From: Hybos culiciformis
Taxonomy: Eukaryota > Arthropoda > Insecta > Diptera > Hybotidae
NCBI GenBank assembly: GCA_964007475.1
Contig: OZ023273.1
Coordinates: forward strand, 101,784,533-101,848,532
Length of the DNA: 64,000 nucleotides
Reading direction: 5' to 3'
This document shows positions 1 through 14,328 of the stretch, in pieces; position 1 is the stretch's first letter, and every line of letters begins with the position of its first letter. The position numbers were made by a program, and so were the translations under genes. Below the pieces are notes generated by a model. That model did no database searches, was not told the DNA's origin, and saw only the letters and a list, made by a program, of their open reading frames with translations.

Positions 1-3000
1 TTTAAATGTTTAATGTTAATATAAAAACAGAAATCTCAACTTAAATTTATAATACTTAATTTTTAATAACAATTAAGTACCTTATAATTTTTTTTTGAAA
101 ATAGATAAAGTAATGATGGAAGAATTAAATTTTTAAAGAAATTATTTTTAATACGTTTTCAATTGAAATTAGAAAATTATACTTGGGGCTATTTTATTTA
201 ATGTTCGTTTTTTTTTTTATTTTAATAACATTTGGAAATGAAAGAAAAATATCTGTGTGGTCCAATATACCTATAACATCATTCATAGACTTAAGAGTTT
301 GGTTTTTGGTATGACATTCTTTGTTTTTTTTTTTTTCAATGGAAAATTTTGCATCCTCATCATAAGTAGGTATAGATAACTTTAAATGTCGGTATCTAGA
401 GGTACATATGTTCTTATTAGGTCCTTATTATCACTTGTACTTAGTAAATATTTTATATACCTACCTATGTAAAATAGCTGAATATGTATAGTTAATAGTA
501 ATTGTAGGCTGAATCTCGACTGAGTTTTTAATAATTTTGAATATGTTAGAAGTTTTCTATATTTAATTCAAATATTAACTTAGGTAGGTAAGTAGATAGG
601 TATAATTAGATAGGTGGTAGGTATACATATGTTATGTCAAAAATATATCTAAAAAAAATTGTTGATCCAACATTAAGAAAAAAAACCTCAAAACGACGTC
701 GCCTTAAAATCTTGATCTTGGCTCTTGAGAAGCCGGATGTGAATATTTTGAAACAAAAAAAAAATATCAACAAAGACTAAACTTCCCGTCAATAAATTCT
801 TTGAGAAAATAAAGTTAATTTGTTTCTACCTCTATAAATTCATTATTTTATTAGGTTATTGGCACAATAAGAAAAAAATAATATATAGAAATAAGAACAT
901 TGTATCTAGGAATTTTTTTTATATTAAATTAAAAAAAAAAAATTGTTGTAGGTATTACCTGTTTTTTCTCATAATTTATTTTTTTTTTATTATATATTTT
1001 ATTAATTTTTTTTTAAGTATTTTTTTTTATATTCCTCCACCTTGTTGCATGGTTTGGTTTTTACTGGGTTCTTTTTATTTTCTTTTTTAATTTTTAAATG
1101 AGATTGCGAAAAAATAATCCAAAATCCAATTTTGTTGTTTGAAAATGAAGCGCAAAGAAATTAGAAAAATTATGTTTTCTTTATTTTGTTTTTTTTTTTA
1201 ATTTAAATTATTTAAAAACAAAAAAATTTATTTATTCTACAAGCAGATTTTTTTTTTTAATTAATTTTGATATTGGAATTTTGTAAATTGGAAATCTGGG
1301 CAAAAAAAAAAAATTAATTTCTTCTTCTTTTTTTGTGTACACAAAAAATATTTTTTTTCTTGGTTAATTTAATTTTTTTTTTCTTTTTTTTTAATGAAAA
1401 TTTTTTAAAATTTAACTAAACTTATTATCACAAAGAATTTATTTTTTTTGTTAATTTGATTAATAAAATCCTACTAAGGTATATTTTTATTTTCCGCACA
1501 ACACAAATTAAAAATAAAAAATTAAAAAGTTCTGAATTAAAAAAAAAAATCTTTTTAATTTTTTTTATTACTTTTTTTTTAGAAAAAATCTTTTTTTTTT
1601 AATATTTTAAGATAAATTCCGACAATCTTGTTTGACTTTAAACAATGTTGTGTCAAACACATAACATAACATTTTTCTTCATTTCTTATTTTTGACATCT
1701 TGACCAGTGTTGCCGGAAGTAAATAAAGTTACCATTTTGCTCGAAAGAATTATGTAAACAAAAAATTTTTGGTACTTCGAAATTCGAATGATAACGAACA
1801 AGAAAAAACAAAATAAAAAATTTGAAAAAAAACAGTTTGTTTAATTATATTTTTCTGTTAACTCAATTTTAAATTATTTATTAATAATATTAAGAGTTAG
1901 TGTAGTGGTAAGCTGGTAAGTGTTAATAAATTTTAATAGTAGTAGTGTAGTGGTAAGTGTTAATAATTTTAATAAATTTTCAAAAAAATTTAATAAATTT
2001 TTTAACAAATTCTTGAAATCAAAAATTCTATTTTATTCCCAAAAAACTAAATTTTGACTTTAACATTTTTTTTATTCTATTTTCTAAAGCTCAAAAAAAC
2101 GTTCAACAGATTTGGAAAACTTCCAAAGCCCTTTTAGACCATTTCAAAATTAAAATTTGTGAATTTATATTTCATTGAAAACCTCCGTAATGTTTTATAT
2201 TTTATAATGGTATGAACATTTTTAAAATCGGTTAATATTATGTGCTCACAATCTCTTCAATCAAAAATTAATATCTTTTCACTTCTTTTTAATACTAAAA
2301 ATCCTTAAAAAAAAGTTATTTTGCATTCAAGATTTATTAACGCCGGAATAGAAATGCTCAAAGAAATAGAACTTATTGCATAGAAAGTTCAAACTTATTT
2401 AGAATCTTTGAATTAATAATTTGTGTTGCTGTTTTCCTAAAAAAAAATAAAACTATTTCGGTTTAGTATTTTTATGTGCTTTTATTCTCTTAATTAACAG
2501 TCAAAAGAAAATTAATTTTATTTTTTAATTTAAATGAAATAATTTTTAATTTTAAGGTAGGTATTTATGTATTTTTTTAAAAATTCATTCATTTTTTATT
2601 CCTTTTATTTCAATTATAGATTTGGTTTACTGCTAACAATTAATTATTAAATTATAATATTTTTTATACGTAAATAGGTACATCTTTATTTTCCAAAAAA
2701 TTTAAAAATTTATATTTAATTCCAACTTTTTTTCATATGTAGGTATTTTTTAAAAACAAAAAATTAAAATATTTTCTCAAGGTACATATTCTTATTCTAA
2801 ATTTAAATGGACCTGACTACGAATTATATTAAGACACCAGCAATAACAAACATGAGTTTCTTTCAAAAAAAAAATGAAAATTTCAATTACAAAAAAAAAT
2901 ATTTGTTTCGTGCATTTTCAGAGAATAATCAAACCTTATCTTAAGGAATAATGAAATTAATATCCAAATAAAATAGTCAAATTAATCGTTTTTTCATTGA

Positions 3001-3736
3001 CTGAACCATTTAATGCTAAGAAAGGATTTTTAATTCAATTCTTACCTGATTTTTAATTCAATTCTAACTTGATTCTAAAATGTTAATTATTACATTACAC
3101 TATTATTCCAAAGAAAGGCCGGACTAATTTTTCAATTTTGATATCACTAAGTTCATCACATCAACATTTCCAATTGTTAATTACAATTTTCGATTAATAT
3201 AGCCATTTAAAAATTGTAGTATTTATGGTAGGTATCAAATTTACTAATTTTAATTCAAATATTTTATAATAAAAGCCAAAATTAAAAAAAAAATTCCACT
3301 TGACAACAATTATAAGTAATTTTAGCTCACTGAATATCAGGCCTTGCGTTACGCTAAACTTTAGAACTACATCTTCAGAGAAATATTTTGAATCTTTTTT
3401 GATATATAAGTTCATAAATTATTACCGAAAGTGATGCAATTTTACAATATTTCGCTTACAGCTTTTAAATTCATCAATTTTTTTAATTATTATTATTATT
3501 CCAATCTAAATTATTCCTTTTTTTTATTTCGTCTAATGGCTACCTACACGTTTTATATTATATCACTATCTATGTTTATTGTGTATATTTTTGTAAACTT
3601 TCTAAGGAACGCTTTTCTGATTATTACAAAAACTAAGAGCATGAATTAAAACTTACTTTATAAGTATAGATTAAAAAGCATTAACTAAATCTTTAATATT
3701 TTTTTGAGATTTCTTTTTAAAAATTAGAAAAAAAAA
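1..3736. other. AT-rich intergenic DNA, no gene seen
   Basis: Long A and T runs dominate and no open frame looks coding. The short frames at 3194-3415 and 3431-3649 are rich in F, I, N, K and Y, as expected from random AT-rich DNA. A small direct duplication of a TAGTGTAGTGGTAAG-type unit lies at about 1896-1965. This side is downstream of the minus-strand gene that ends at 3737. Confidence 0.6.
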
Positions 3737-6700
3737 TTATTTCGATGAACGTGCTTTCCTAATATTTAGCTTTTCTTGCTCAGAAAAATCTAATATACTT
3801 TCAATGGCCTGTGGAAAGAAAAAAAAAACAATTCGAACAAAATTTAATACAAATTTGTGAAAAATAGCATTTAAAATTACCTTCAAATGCCCAGGTGAGT
3901 TTTCCTTGTCTGTGAGAAAATAGTAGATCGCACTTTTAAGGAACTGTAAAGTTACTTCTGGATCAACTTTCGACTTATTAGCTTGAGCCTCGGATAAACG
4001 ACGATAAATAGTCTAAAAATATATTATCAAAGAATAAATAAGAAAAAAAGATTAAAAATTAATTGAATTAAAACATTTTCGATTTCGAAGATTATTTTCT
4101 GAAATCTATTAAGCACAACACATCAATATATTATTAACTTATTCAGTTGGCAAACCATATCTACTCCTTTTTATATATAAAATGGAAAAATGAAACAATT
4201 TTTTGAATGAAATGATAAATTTTAAATATTTTCTTATATAAATTGCGTCGGAGTAAGCCTTGTTGTGCATATTTAGATATAATTGGCATTCCAATATATA
4301 TTTGATAAGCTTGCATGAAAACTGAATAAATTTTAAGTAGAAACATTCATCTCTTGAAGTCCTTCAAAATTCAAGAATTATTTTTGTTTTGACTTTATTT
4401 TTAAAGAATAACAAAGCACAATAAATTTAAAACAAAAATTTTACTATAAAATTATACCTACCTATCTAGAGAAATTTACTGAAAAATCAAGAATAAAACT
4501 ACTATAATATTTATAAAAACTGAGAGATTAGTAAGGATTAAAATCAAAAAAGGTTCCATTATTATAAAATGTACTTTTACTCCCATTAAAAAATAACGTA
4601 CTGAAACACGAACCGATACTTTTTTTTACATTTCAACTGAATTTTACAAGCAAAATTATATTAAATATCTGTGAACAATATGCTTTTTAAGACATGAGTT
4701 AAACATTAAAGGTTAGTCTCTTCAAACTATAAATTATTTAAAAAAATCTTATTAAATAATTTCATATGAAATTGAAAATTATGTTATCATATATAAATAA
4801 GTCCAAAAATTATGTACAATGTACATAATATGGATATAATTGATTTATGATTATTATGAATGACTAAAATGATCCAAAATTTATATACAAAATAAAACCA
4901 TTGATAAACATAAAAAACTTAAATAAGAGATTAAACCATAACAGTACTTACTTATATATAAGTGAATAAAATGAAAGAAATGATGAGGATATAAAATGTT
5001 GTAACTTTGACGCGAGGCAAAATTTGTGTTATTAAATATTTTGCAAATAAATAAAATATTAATTTATAAATAAATCTATTATGTACTAAAAAAGATTTTC
5101 TTTGTGCGACAACTTGCATAAATTCAAAACTCATAAATTGAAAAAAAAAAAAAAAACTTAATTGAATGCTGAATTTCAGTTTTCTTGTACAAACCTTCCT
5201 CGCGCCAAGGACCCATAATGAAATAGCTTCTTTTGCTGTTAATAAGGGACACTCACTTCCATTTTCTCTACAATTAGATGCCTAGAAATACATATTTTGT
5301 TTACAGAAAAAAATCATTTTTAATTTATATGTACTTTTCGTATAAATAATCTGTTTTCTTTATGATAACATGATAATTAAGAAATCATAATATTGAAAAT
5401 AATATTGAGAATTAACTTAAAAATTTACTCATTACATAAAAACTACAAATAAAAATACTTAAGTGTATGTACTTTTCAATATATATTATACAAATACATT
5501 ATATTGTACTTAATCTAAAATGTTTTTAAATTAGTGTATTGTTTTTTCTGGTTTAATTTTAAATTATATTGTTAACTACAATTTTCTTATAATTTTACAA
5601 TGCAGAAACCCGTGCCATTTTGTATTACATAAGTAACAAAATATACATTTTTAAAAAATAATTTTTTTTTTTTTCAATTGTCGTTCTTAGAAACTATATT
5701 TATTTTATAACTTTAATGTTAAACAAATTCCATTAAATTGTAGAATTTCCAACGTTGCTCTTCATTTTATAATATAATGCCACACTTTTTACAAAAAATT
5801 AAATTCCCTTTTCAATGTCCATTTTTGAACCAATTTTTGAACTAATTTATTTTATTAAAACTTTGAATGTGCGAAACAAAAACGATATTCCAATCCAACC
5901 TAATTTAATTTGAATATTTATTCATCGTCTTGACGGGTCGTGCCGCAATTGTTTGCTCCAATAGTCCACATAAATTTCAATAAAATATTTTAAATTGACC
6001 CTCAACCCACTAAATAAGAATTCACGTCTATCACAACATTTTAAAACAATTTCTAATAATATTCATTATATATTCCTAAGATTTTCATTACTTATAAAAC
6101 TAACTATAAAAAAGTTAAATTTTTAGGACCTCTTAGAAAAAAAGTTTTCAAATTGATAAAAAATTTGGTCTAATTTGAGTAACTACCTTATTTTGCATAA
6201 TCAAAATTACATAAAATCTTTAATATGTAATTATCGCATATGTATGAAGTATACATATTTTTGCGTTAAATTTAAATCGACAAATTATCTAAACTTAAAC
6301 AAAAAAAATAAACTTTATATATTTTATGTAATATTTTAGTAGAAATAGAATCAATTTAATAAATCGAGAAGATTCAATATATTTACGAAGGTCATATTTA
6401 ATTTGAACATTTGTTTTTTCAATTTTTTTTACAGGATCTAATCTGTTTTCAGTAAATTTTACACTTTATAATGTTTATACGTGTTTATTATTTGATCGTA
6501 AAAAATATTTAACTTTTTGCTATGAAAAACCAAGAGCTATTCTAGAGCTTAGAAGTATAAACGCTCTTTTTTAAATAAATGGCTATACCTTGCAAAAAAA
6601 ACTCGTTTTTAATATATGAAATATTAATCTTGACAAATGTGTAACATACATAATGTACCTACATATTTACATATAATATAAATATAATATGAATTAAATT

Positions 6701-9700
6701 TAAAAAGAGAACAATCTTTAGAACTGGTAAACATTTCTTACTTAATCAATGTCTTAATAACTATTACTAAAAAGTACAGATTGTAATTTTATATATGTAA
6801 TATAATTCTATTTCTAACCCACTTAATTTTTTGACAATTTTTCGGACATAATTGAAAACTATTTTAATTATGATTTTGAAAACTATTTTTTTAAATGACA
6901 AAGGCGCGATTTAGATATGAGTAGAATACACCAACTTTAGTTTTTAATTAACTTTGATTATAAAAATTATACAAAATCCATAAATTGTTATCACAAAAAC
7001 AAAAATACAAATAAAAACAAACATGTTATCTTAAAAAATTACCATAATGTGAAATTTAAATGATTAAATAAATTAAAACATTGCAAGCAATACACAAAAT
7101 AATACCATTAACAATAACCACAATCTTACCCTAATATTTTCTAACTCATCTTGTGTACTTTGAAGCTGTTGCAAAAGGTCTGAAATTGATACTCGATTCG
7201 GTTGCCTATGGACCATTTCCACTAGCTAAAAATATAAATAAAATAAAATTCAGTTAAATCTTTTTATTTAGAGTTAGAAATGCAATACAAAACTTACTTG
7301 CTCAGCATGAGTAACTTTTACAACTTCTTGATTTTTTTGATACATGTGCAAGTACATTTTATTTTGTTTCTCTTCATGATCCGACAATTTATGTTGCAAA
7401 TCATCTAATTGTTTCTCCAATTCTCTAATTCGCTCTTTAGCAGCTTCATGATCTGGAACTGAAATGAACATTTATAATTTGGATTTTTAAATTGTTCAAG
7501 TGGTTTTTTGATTTTATATACATTATACTCGTGAGATCTTATCGAATGACTGTAAGAATCTTTAAGGTTAACAAACAAACCGAAAATGTTTTGTATACTA
7601 TTGAAAATAGTTAATAACAATTACAAAACATACCAATATCAGCATAGCGTGTGTTACATTCAGCTAATTTTTGCAACAATTTTTCAATGCGATCATTATG
7701 TGTTTCTTTTAAATCGTTTGTATGAGAATCATGAGTTTTAAGTAATTCCTCGATACGTTTTTCATACATTCGTATAAGTTCAGCACGTTGTTCATCATAA
7801 GATTGTTGATCTTGTTGCTCTTCTTTGACACACGAACTTGCACTACATGATCTGTTAGGCAATGATGACGCAGTTGTCATATCCTCAAAATGTCCTGAAT
7901 CAGCAAAAGAGTTTGATGAATTTGACATTTTATCTTGTAAATAGTGAATTTGATGTAATCCATGTTGCTGAAGTTGTACATTAACCATATGTCTTGGAGA
8001 TAATTTACCACCTTCATCTACCAAATCATTGGTAATTGGAGAAACATCATGTGATGTCTTTAAATCAGTTGGATTCTCACGGACGGTAACTGCATCCGAA
8101 GAATTTGATTTATCTTCGGGTGAGCTAAGTGATGCTTTAAATAAACGTAACTCGACTACTTCTCTTGTCAATCGTAATATTTCGCTATCTTTCTTTTCGA
8201 GATCTTGTCGTGCTTGCGTTAACAATTCCTTAAGTCTTCGAAGTTGACGTTGTGCACGCTGAGTGGGCGTTAAGTAATCTGTTCCAATTTGCCCAGCATG
8301 TGTTGAACAATGAACCACATATTTCATTTTACGACCGCTAAAAGTCGTCCCATTCCTATTTAAATTAAATTATAATAAATATGGTTTCAGTAAATAAAAT
8401 TATAATAAATCAAATTATTAAATGAATTAAATTAACTTTGGGAGACAGTAAAGATTTACGTAATGATCTTATTGTATATAACATAATCTCAATGACTGTA
8501 TAGTGCAGGCCTGCCCATCCTTTTTGTACTAAAGTTTGACTTTTTTTAATCCAACTACATCGAGATCTACCCATATACAAAAAAATTTGATCGGTATAAC
8601 TTGAGTTTATTTCATTTCAATTTAAAATACGAAAAAATTGACACAAAACAAGTCAAAACAAATGTAAATTATCAATTAAAAAATTTATCAATTAAAAAAT
8701 ATAACTTTATTTAAAATTATGTAAATAAAAAATATAACTTCATTCATCGTGATAATGGTAGATTTTAGTTTTCTTTGCAACGCTCACGATTAGGGCTGGG
8801 AAAAGTTAAAAAAAACTTTGTACAGAAACAATAAAACAAGTAATTCAAAATTTAAATAATATAATTACCAAAATAATAATAAGTAGTTGGTCACGTGAAT
8901 TCTAAATCGAAACTAAAATATTCAAACAAATTTGAGTCAAATTCAAATAAATCGCTAGAATTCAGTAATTTTGAAGTTTTCTTATACTTAAAATAGGCAA
9001 GTAAAATAAAATTTAAAATAAGTTACCTAAGAGTCTGTTCACTTATTAGCAATTATTTAAAAAATTTTGGGTTCACAAAATTTCTTTTTTTTAACATTTT
9101 TAGTCTGTAGTATAAGATCGACCCAAATTCGTGTCGAGATCGACTGGTAGATCGCGATCGCCTGGTTGGGCAGCCCTGGTATAGTGTATACGTTATGTTG
9201 TACATATAAATTAGAAAATAATCAAATTATTAACAAATTTGGATTTAAACGTAGTATATTTTCTTTTACAATTTTTAGCCCTGTTTCTATCAGAAATGGT
9301 AAAACGTTCATCTGTTTGCCTGTCCCGCACTAAAGTGAAAGTTAGTAAGGGTATGGATTGTGTAAAGATTCGAACTTCAGGCTAAAAGTATATTTCGATA
9401 GTAGTTATATGTTGTATGGATAAAGAGTGATTATAGAAATATTAAAAAAAAAACTTTGCGGAAAATATTGTAGATCGAAATGTTGAAAACGGGATCATAA
9501 TTCATTTATTAGGGACTGATTTTATTTTAAAACAGTTTTGTAATTAATATACCTGCTCAAAATAAATCTTTAATCACAATTATTAGTTTAAAAAGAATTT
9601 TATTACAAAAAATTGGTTGTTTAAAATGGAACTGATAATTGAATCATAATTTCTTTTCGCTTGGAAAATCCTATTATAGTCTAATAAATTTTATGCTTCT

Positions 9701-12700
9701 ACCAACCTAGCAACGTAAGGATGATCACACGACATTGTAGATCTGCCAGAGCTGAAACTGTAAACTGAATCTAAATCGTCATCGTATAAATTATAGCTAT
9801 CTGGAGTAACTGGTGGTGTTTTTGGCGTTAATTTGGATGGTTGAACATTGGATGTTGATGGCTTATGTGGAGTTTTTGATGTTTGTGGAGTTCGAGATTT
9901 TGTTGAATTTTGTTGATTTGACGTCTGCTGTAATCTATCACTTTTTGATGAACTCGAATTTCCACTTTTACTTGATGAAGTTTCGTTTAAATTTAGTATC
10001 TAAAATAAAAATTGCATAAAAATTTAAACATTGCGAATGAATTAGTGTTAGAACATGGTAAAATATAAAGTTTTGAAATATAAAGCATATATATTTTCAT
10101 GATAATTTGGGGAAAAAAATTTCTTTGAAATTAAATTTTATTTAAATCTTATTCAGCAAATTATTATTTGTGAATTCTGATAACTTCAACAACTTTTAGG
10201 TACATTACTTATTTCTTTTACAATAAAATATATTTAAGCAGGCAGAATGCAGAATATAAAATAATTGTAAAACTTATTAGATGTACAAATGATGTACAAA
10301 GGTGCATTGTACTTTTTTCTCTATTTAAATTTCTGAGATATGTATATTTATATATTTTAATCTACCGTCATCGTGTAGTATTATTGCCCCTTACCTATGG
10401 CATGTTCGGTTGTGGGTTCAATTCCCACCTTGGACTGGAATTTGTGTTAATTTTTGAATTTGTCTCACTTGAATTAAGTGTTTGTGTTGTTTTTTATATT
10501 CCAACTGTGCACTGTTTACATAAAAAATTGTTTCTGAACGTGTTTTCTTTATAAAAAAGAATTGTATGAGGACCATTATAAGTGGAAAGGTATTTTTAAG
10601 GGCTTAATTTTTCTGAAGTTGATGATATATGAAGATATATAGTTTTCCGTACAAAAATTAGTGTCTGTTGTATTTTTATGTTTATGAAAAAAACTTATAG
10701 AATTATATTGTACGTACATATAAGTACATAGTGTTGATAACTTATGTATTTATAAAAAAAAATTATTAGATGATTGAAAAAACCGACAATTCTTTTTTAC
10801 AAGCATGTCATCAAAAACTATTTGAACAGACAGACGTCTGAGAACTAACAAATCAATAATCTAATGTCTATTGAGAAACTCTACAACCGTTTACTTCTAT
10901 TAAAAAATTTAATAATTTTTTTTTTTTTTTTTTTATTAAAGTTACCAAATCACTAGGTGGGATACCTTTTATACTTAAAGAAGTATGGATTTGGTAATGG
11001 GGATAGGAAATTTAGAAGGGATTAAAAAGTGGGACAGTTAGTAGATAATCATGTACACTCTTCTTAATAATTTAATATAATTAAAAAAAAAAAAATATTA
11101 TGTTGCAGGAAGATGTTCTGATCACAGATTATTTCTACTCTATCAGATAAAATGTAGGTCAAAATTATATAAAAAAAATGTGACACCATATCGACTTTCG
11201 TTTATTAATATTTCTTTAATTTCGCCATGACTTTTTTCTTTAGATTTCTTTTAATTTTTTTTTAAATTTGGAAATCAATAATTTTACATAAAATATTATT
11301 GCATAAAATTGGGAGTAGTAGAAAAAATATGACCTTATTCCGACAAGTAAATGTTTTTTGTACATTTTACTTAATTAGGATTATTCTTTTATTTAAAATA
11401 AAAAAGGTCGTAAGGTAGAAAAATATATAAAAGAAATTAAAACAATTTAAATGCGAACAATTTGAATTTTTTCTTGTAAAACTTTTACTCAACATATTAT
11501 TTTTTTTAATACACTTTATATTTTCAACATATTTATAGTCTCAAATGATTTTAAATAGATTGTTACAAATATCATTTACCTTTTATATAAAATATCGAAC
11601 GAAAAACACATTATTAATAATTTTAATGCATAAATTAAAAATATTTTAAATTTCTACCGATATTTTTTTTAATAGTAGATAACTAATAGATTTAAATTTC
11701 CTGCTAGCATATTTTTAGGCTTTTAAAAGATTTAATTGTCCTAATGTGTATTATTATATCAGAAAACTAAGCTGTGACTGAAAATCATATTGAATTTTCT
11801 TTTATATATCGCCAAATGAGGTAAAATTAAAAAAAAAAAATAGAAGAAGAGCAGCAGTAAAAAAAACTTGAAAATATTCCAACACAATTACAAATAAAAA
11901 ATATAAGAAAACTAACAATTTTCGGTAAAATATTTCATTGATTTTTGGATTAATATTAATGTATACAAAATATTTTAAAAGCGAATAGGCCAAAACAAAA
12001 AAATATGTGTGAAATGATAAAATCAATAAAAATTACTCCAGCTACTGAATGTAGGTAGGTATATTTGTATTTATTTGCAAAACATATATTTTTTTTAATT
12101 GAAATCAAGAAAATTTCATTGTAATAATATAATAACAATTAAAAGGGTGCGAAATGTTATAATGACAAAAAATATGTAATCGCAAGAATTAAAAATCGAA
12201 AATTATATTTATATATATACTAAGGGGGATGGAAATAAGGCCGCGACGTTTTTTTGTTGCGGTCTTATTTCATTTTGCAAAATGAAATAAGGCCGCAAAT
12301 CCCACTGACCAACCGCCCGCCCGCCGCCCTGCTGCCCCCTGCCCTGTGTGCTCACCTCACAAGATTACGCGGCCTTATTTCATTTTTCAAAATGAAATTA
12401 GCCCTCCGATTAATTTTTTTTTTTGTCGCGGTCTTATTTCATTTTTCAAAACGAAATAAGACCGCGAGGAATTTTATGCGGTCTTATTTCATTTTTCAAA
12501 ATGAAATAAGACCGCGACGATTTTTTCATTTTTCAAAATGAAATAAGACCGCAACAAAAAACCTATCGCGGCCTTATTTCCCGCGGCCTTATTTCACTGC
12601 GCCATTTTCAAATAAAAAACTGCCGACTTATTTTCACTTTATGCTGGACTTGTAAAATGCTTATAATGTATTTATAAAACCACTAGGTCAATTCGTTCAA

Positions 12701-14328
12701 TTCGGTCATACACTAAATCTCCTTTATTTCAATCATACCTATTGTAGTGTTCTACAGTAGTTGTTAAGAATTTATGTAGACTATAAGACAATTAGTATGT
12801 AAAACAATGTTTTATTATAAGGATAATGGAATATTATTCATTATATATTATTTATCACTGAAGAGTAAAGTTAAAAAAAACATATAAAATATTTAAGTTA
12901 ACGGATGTTCCACCTATTATACGGTTTCCAGAGTTATAAGTTCGAGACCAGCTAGTAGTCCAAATTATTTTTTTACAAAAGTTCTGTACCTATTGTATTG
13001 TAGCAATTCGAAATTTGGAAATCGGCTTTATTTATAACACAATTTATGAAACAATTCTTACATTTCCAATTTACAGCCAATCTATTTTAATCTTTATTTA
13101 AAAAAAGAGTTTAACAGATTCATAAATCAGGAAAATTCGCTGACCTTCAATTTATATATAAAATACAATGTTTGTAATGGATTTAATACCAAGCATGGAG
13201 CTTTTTCAAAGCTACAAACTCAAGTCAGTCATTAAAATTTTCCATCCATTGTAAGCACCAGAAATTAATTTAATACTTATGGTTCCCCTTTTGTTGAGAT
13301 TTGAGTTTAGAAAATTTATGAAAGGTAAAAAGAGGTACCTATACGTCTTATTAGAAAAAAATTCAAATAATATTTTCTTAGCATAAGATATATAACCTAA
13401 AACTGATACGATAATAATAAGTTTCTTTCGCCAGTGATAAAATATAGATTAATTGTGTAATCATAATTTTGAAAACAAAAGAAAAAAATAATATAAAAAT
13501 ATTTACCATTCCATGTGTATCACGTTTAGATTTAAATGCTACATTATCTTGTTGTGGTGTTGTTGCCGCAGTTGGTACTTCTGTAGCTATTGAACTTCCT
13601 TCTTCTGAAATTGGACTAAATTGTTGTCCAATAATTCCACCATTAATGGATTTATAATCACAGTTTGTCACATCAATTTCATTATAATTTTTTTTCATTG
13701 AATCACAACCATTTTTTAATGTTGAATCACCTGAATCTAGATGATCCTTTTGATTTATTTTATTACTTGAATTATCCGTCGTGATGTTCGATTTTATATC
13801 TGTTTTATTCAGAATCGTATCCTTTTCATGACTAAACTCAAATTTTTTCATTATTTCACCTACACAAATTGTAGGAGAAAATTTATTTTCATCAAGTATA
13901 GGTAAAATTTTCAATTCACTACCACTTTTAGGTACATTTTTAGGTGAATTTTCATAAGATTTATTCATAACTTTTATTTTGGTGTCCATATTTTGTTGTT
14001 GATTCCTATTTAATGATTCTATTTTATTAAATCCTGATGACAAGGATTTGTTGACAGTGTTAGTAGTAGTATTGTTAATATTAGTGCGAATTTCTTTTTC
14101 TTTCTCACCGCGCACTCTCAGTGAAACTGAACGACGGAAATTAGTTGGAGATGATGACACTAATGGAATGCGACTATTAGAAGAGAAAAAATTTCCAGCT
14201 ACATTTGTTGCTGGTGATTGAGAATTAGAGTAACGAGTACGTGATAAACTGCGACTGCTTGGTCTATCGACAACCTTACTATGTTTCATTTTAGTTTCGT
14301 TATTTTCAGTAAATAATTCTGACATCAT
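3737..14328 (-). CDS. qtc: Coiled-coil protein, quick-to-court-like (eight coding exons)
   Basis: Minus-strand exons, in order of translation: 14328-13507, 9999-9707, 8355-7634, 7458-7298, 7225-7130, 5281-5195, 4012-3881 and 3808-3737 (stop TAA 3737-3739). All junctions have AG/GT and phases agree, giving 794 aa. Residues 1-274 are Ser/Asn/Thr-rich and disordered. Exon 2 is Ser/Pro-rich and reads [17 protein letters not shown]. The junction of exons 2 and 3 restores [18 protein letters not shown], followed by [19 protein letters not shown] and a coiled coil with heptad-like charge pattern, which continues in exon 4 ([16 protein letters not shown]). The C-terminus ([16 protein letters not shown] to FSEQEKLNI) resembles a GRIP-type helical domain, suggesting Golgi or vesicle targeting by inference. 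The name rests on memory of insect quick-to-court proteins; syntabulin also has a YLTP-QQ-like motif. A start at the second Met is equally possible. Introns at 4013-5194 and 5282-7129 hold only AT-rich DNA. Confidence 0.78.
8506..9178. mobile_element. Non-autonomous hAT-type element in a qtc intron
   Basis: The 673 bp element has imperfect 15 bp terminal inverted repeats, caggcctgcccatcc on the left and cagggctgcccaacc read inward from the right (13 of 15 match). It is flanked by a perfect 8 bp target duplication gtatagtg at 8498-8505 and 9179-9186. Near the right end it carries cgactggtagatcgcgatcg, a sequence style typical of hAT ends in animals. No transposase frame is present. It lies between exons 2 and 3 of the coiled-coil gene and disturbs no exon. 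Confidence 0.85.
10365..10437 (+). repeat. tRNA-like sequence, possible SINE head
   Basis: A T-arm-like hairpin gtgggttcaattcccac (10412-10428) has a five-pair stem and contains the pol III B-box core GGTTCAATTCC. Upstream sequence cgtgtagta could be a weak A box, but acceptor and anticodon stems do not pair convincingly. It therefore looks like a decayed tRNA or the head of a tRNA-derived SINE rather than a working tRNA gene. It lies in the first intron of the coiled-coil gene. Confidence 0.35.
12232..12595. repeat. Palindromic GC-rich foldback repeat in qtc intron 1
   Basis: The unit gaaataaggccgcg and its variants gaaataagaccgcg occur again and again in both directions, each making a perfect hairpin around catttttcaaaatg. 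A GC-rich insert, cccactgaccaaccgcccgc, stands out from its AT-rich surroundings. The same insert occurs on the opposite strand near 63720-63765. The outer ends (gaaataaggccgcg at left, its complement at right) act like terminal inverted repeats. No coding frame is credible. Confidence 0.7.

Noticed and set aside
7405..7620. 71-codon minus-strand frame between exons 3 and 4 of the coiled-coil gene
   Set aside because: It covers intron sequence and part of exon 4 in the wrong frame; splice sites at 7634 and 7458 give a better reading.
12900..12965. Possible second tRNA-like B box (aagttcgagaccagc)
   Set aside because: No hairpin stems or A box could be formed around it.
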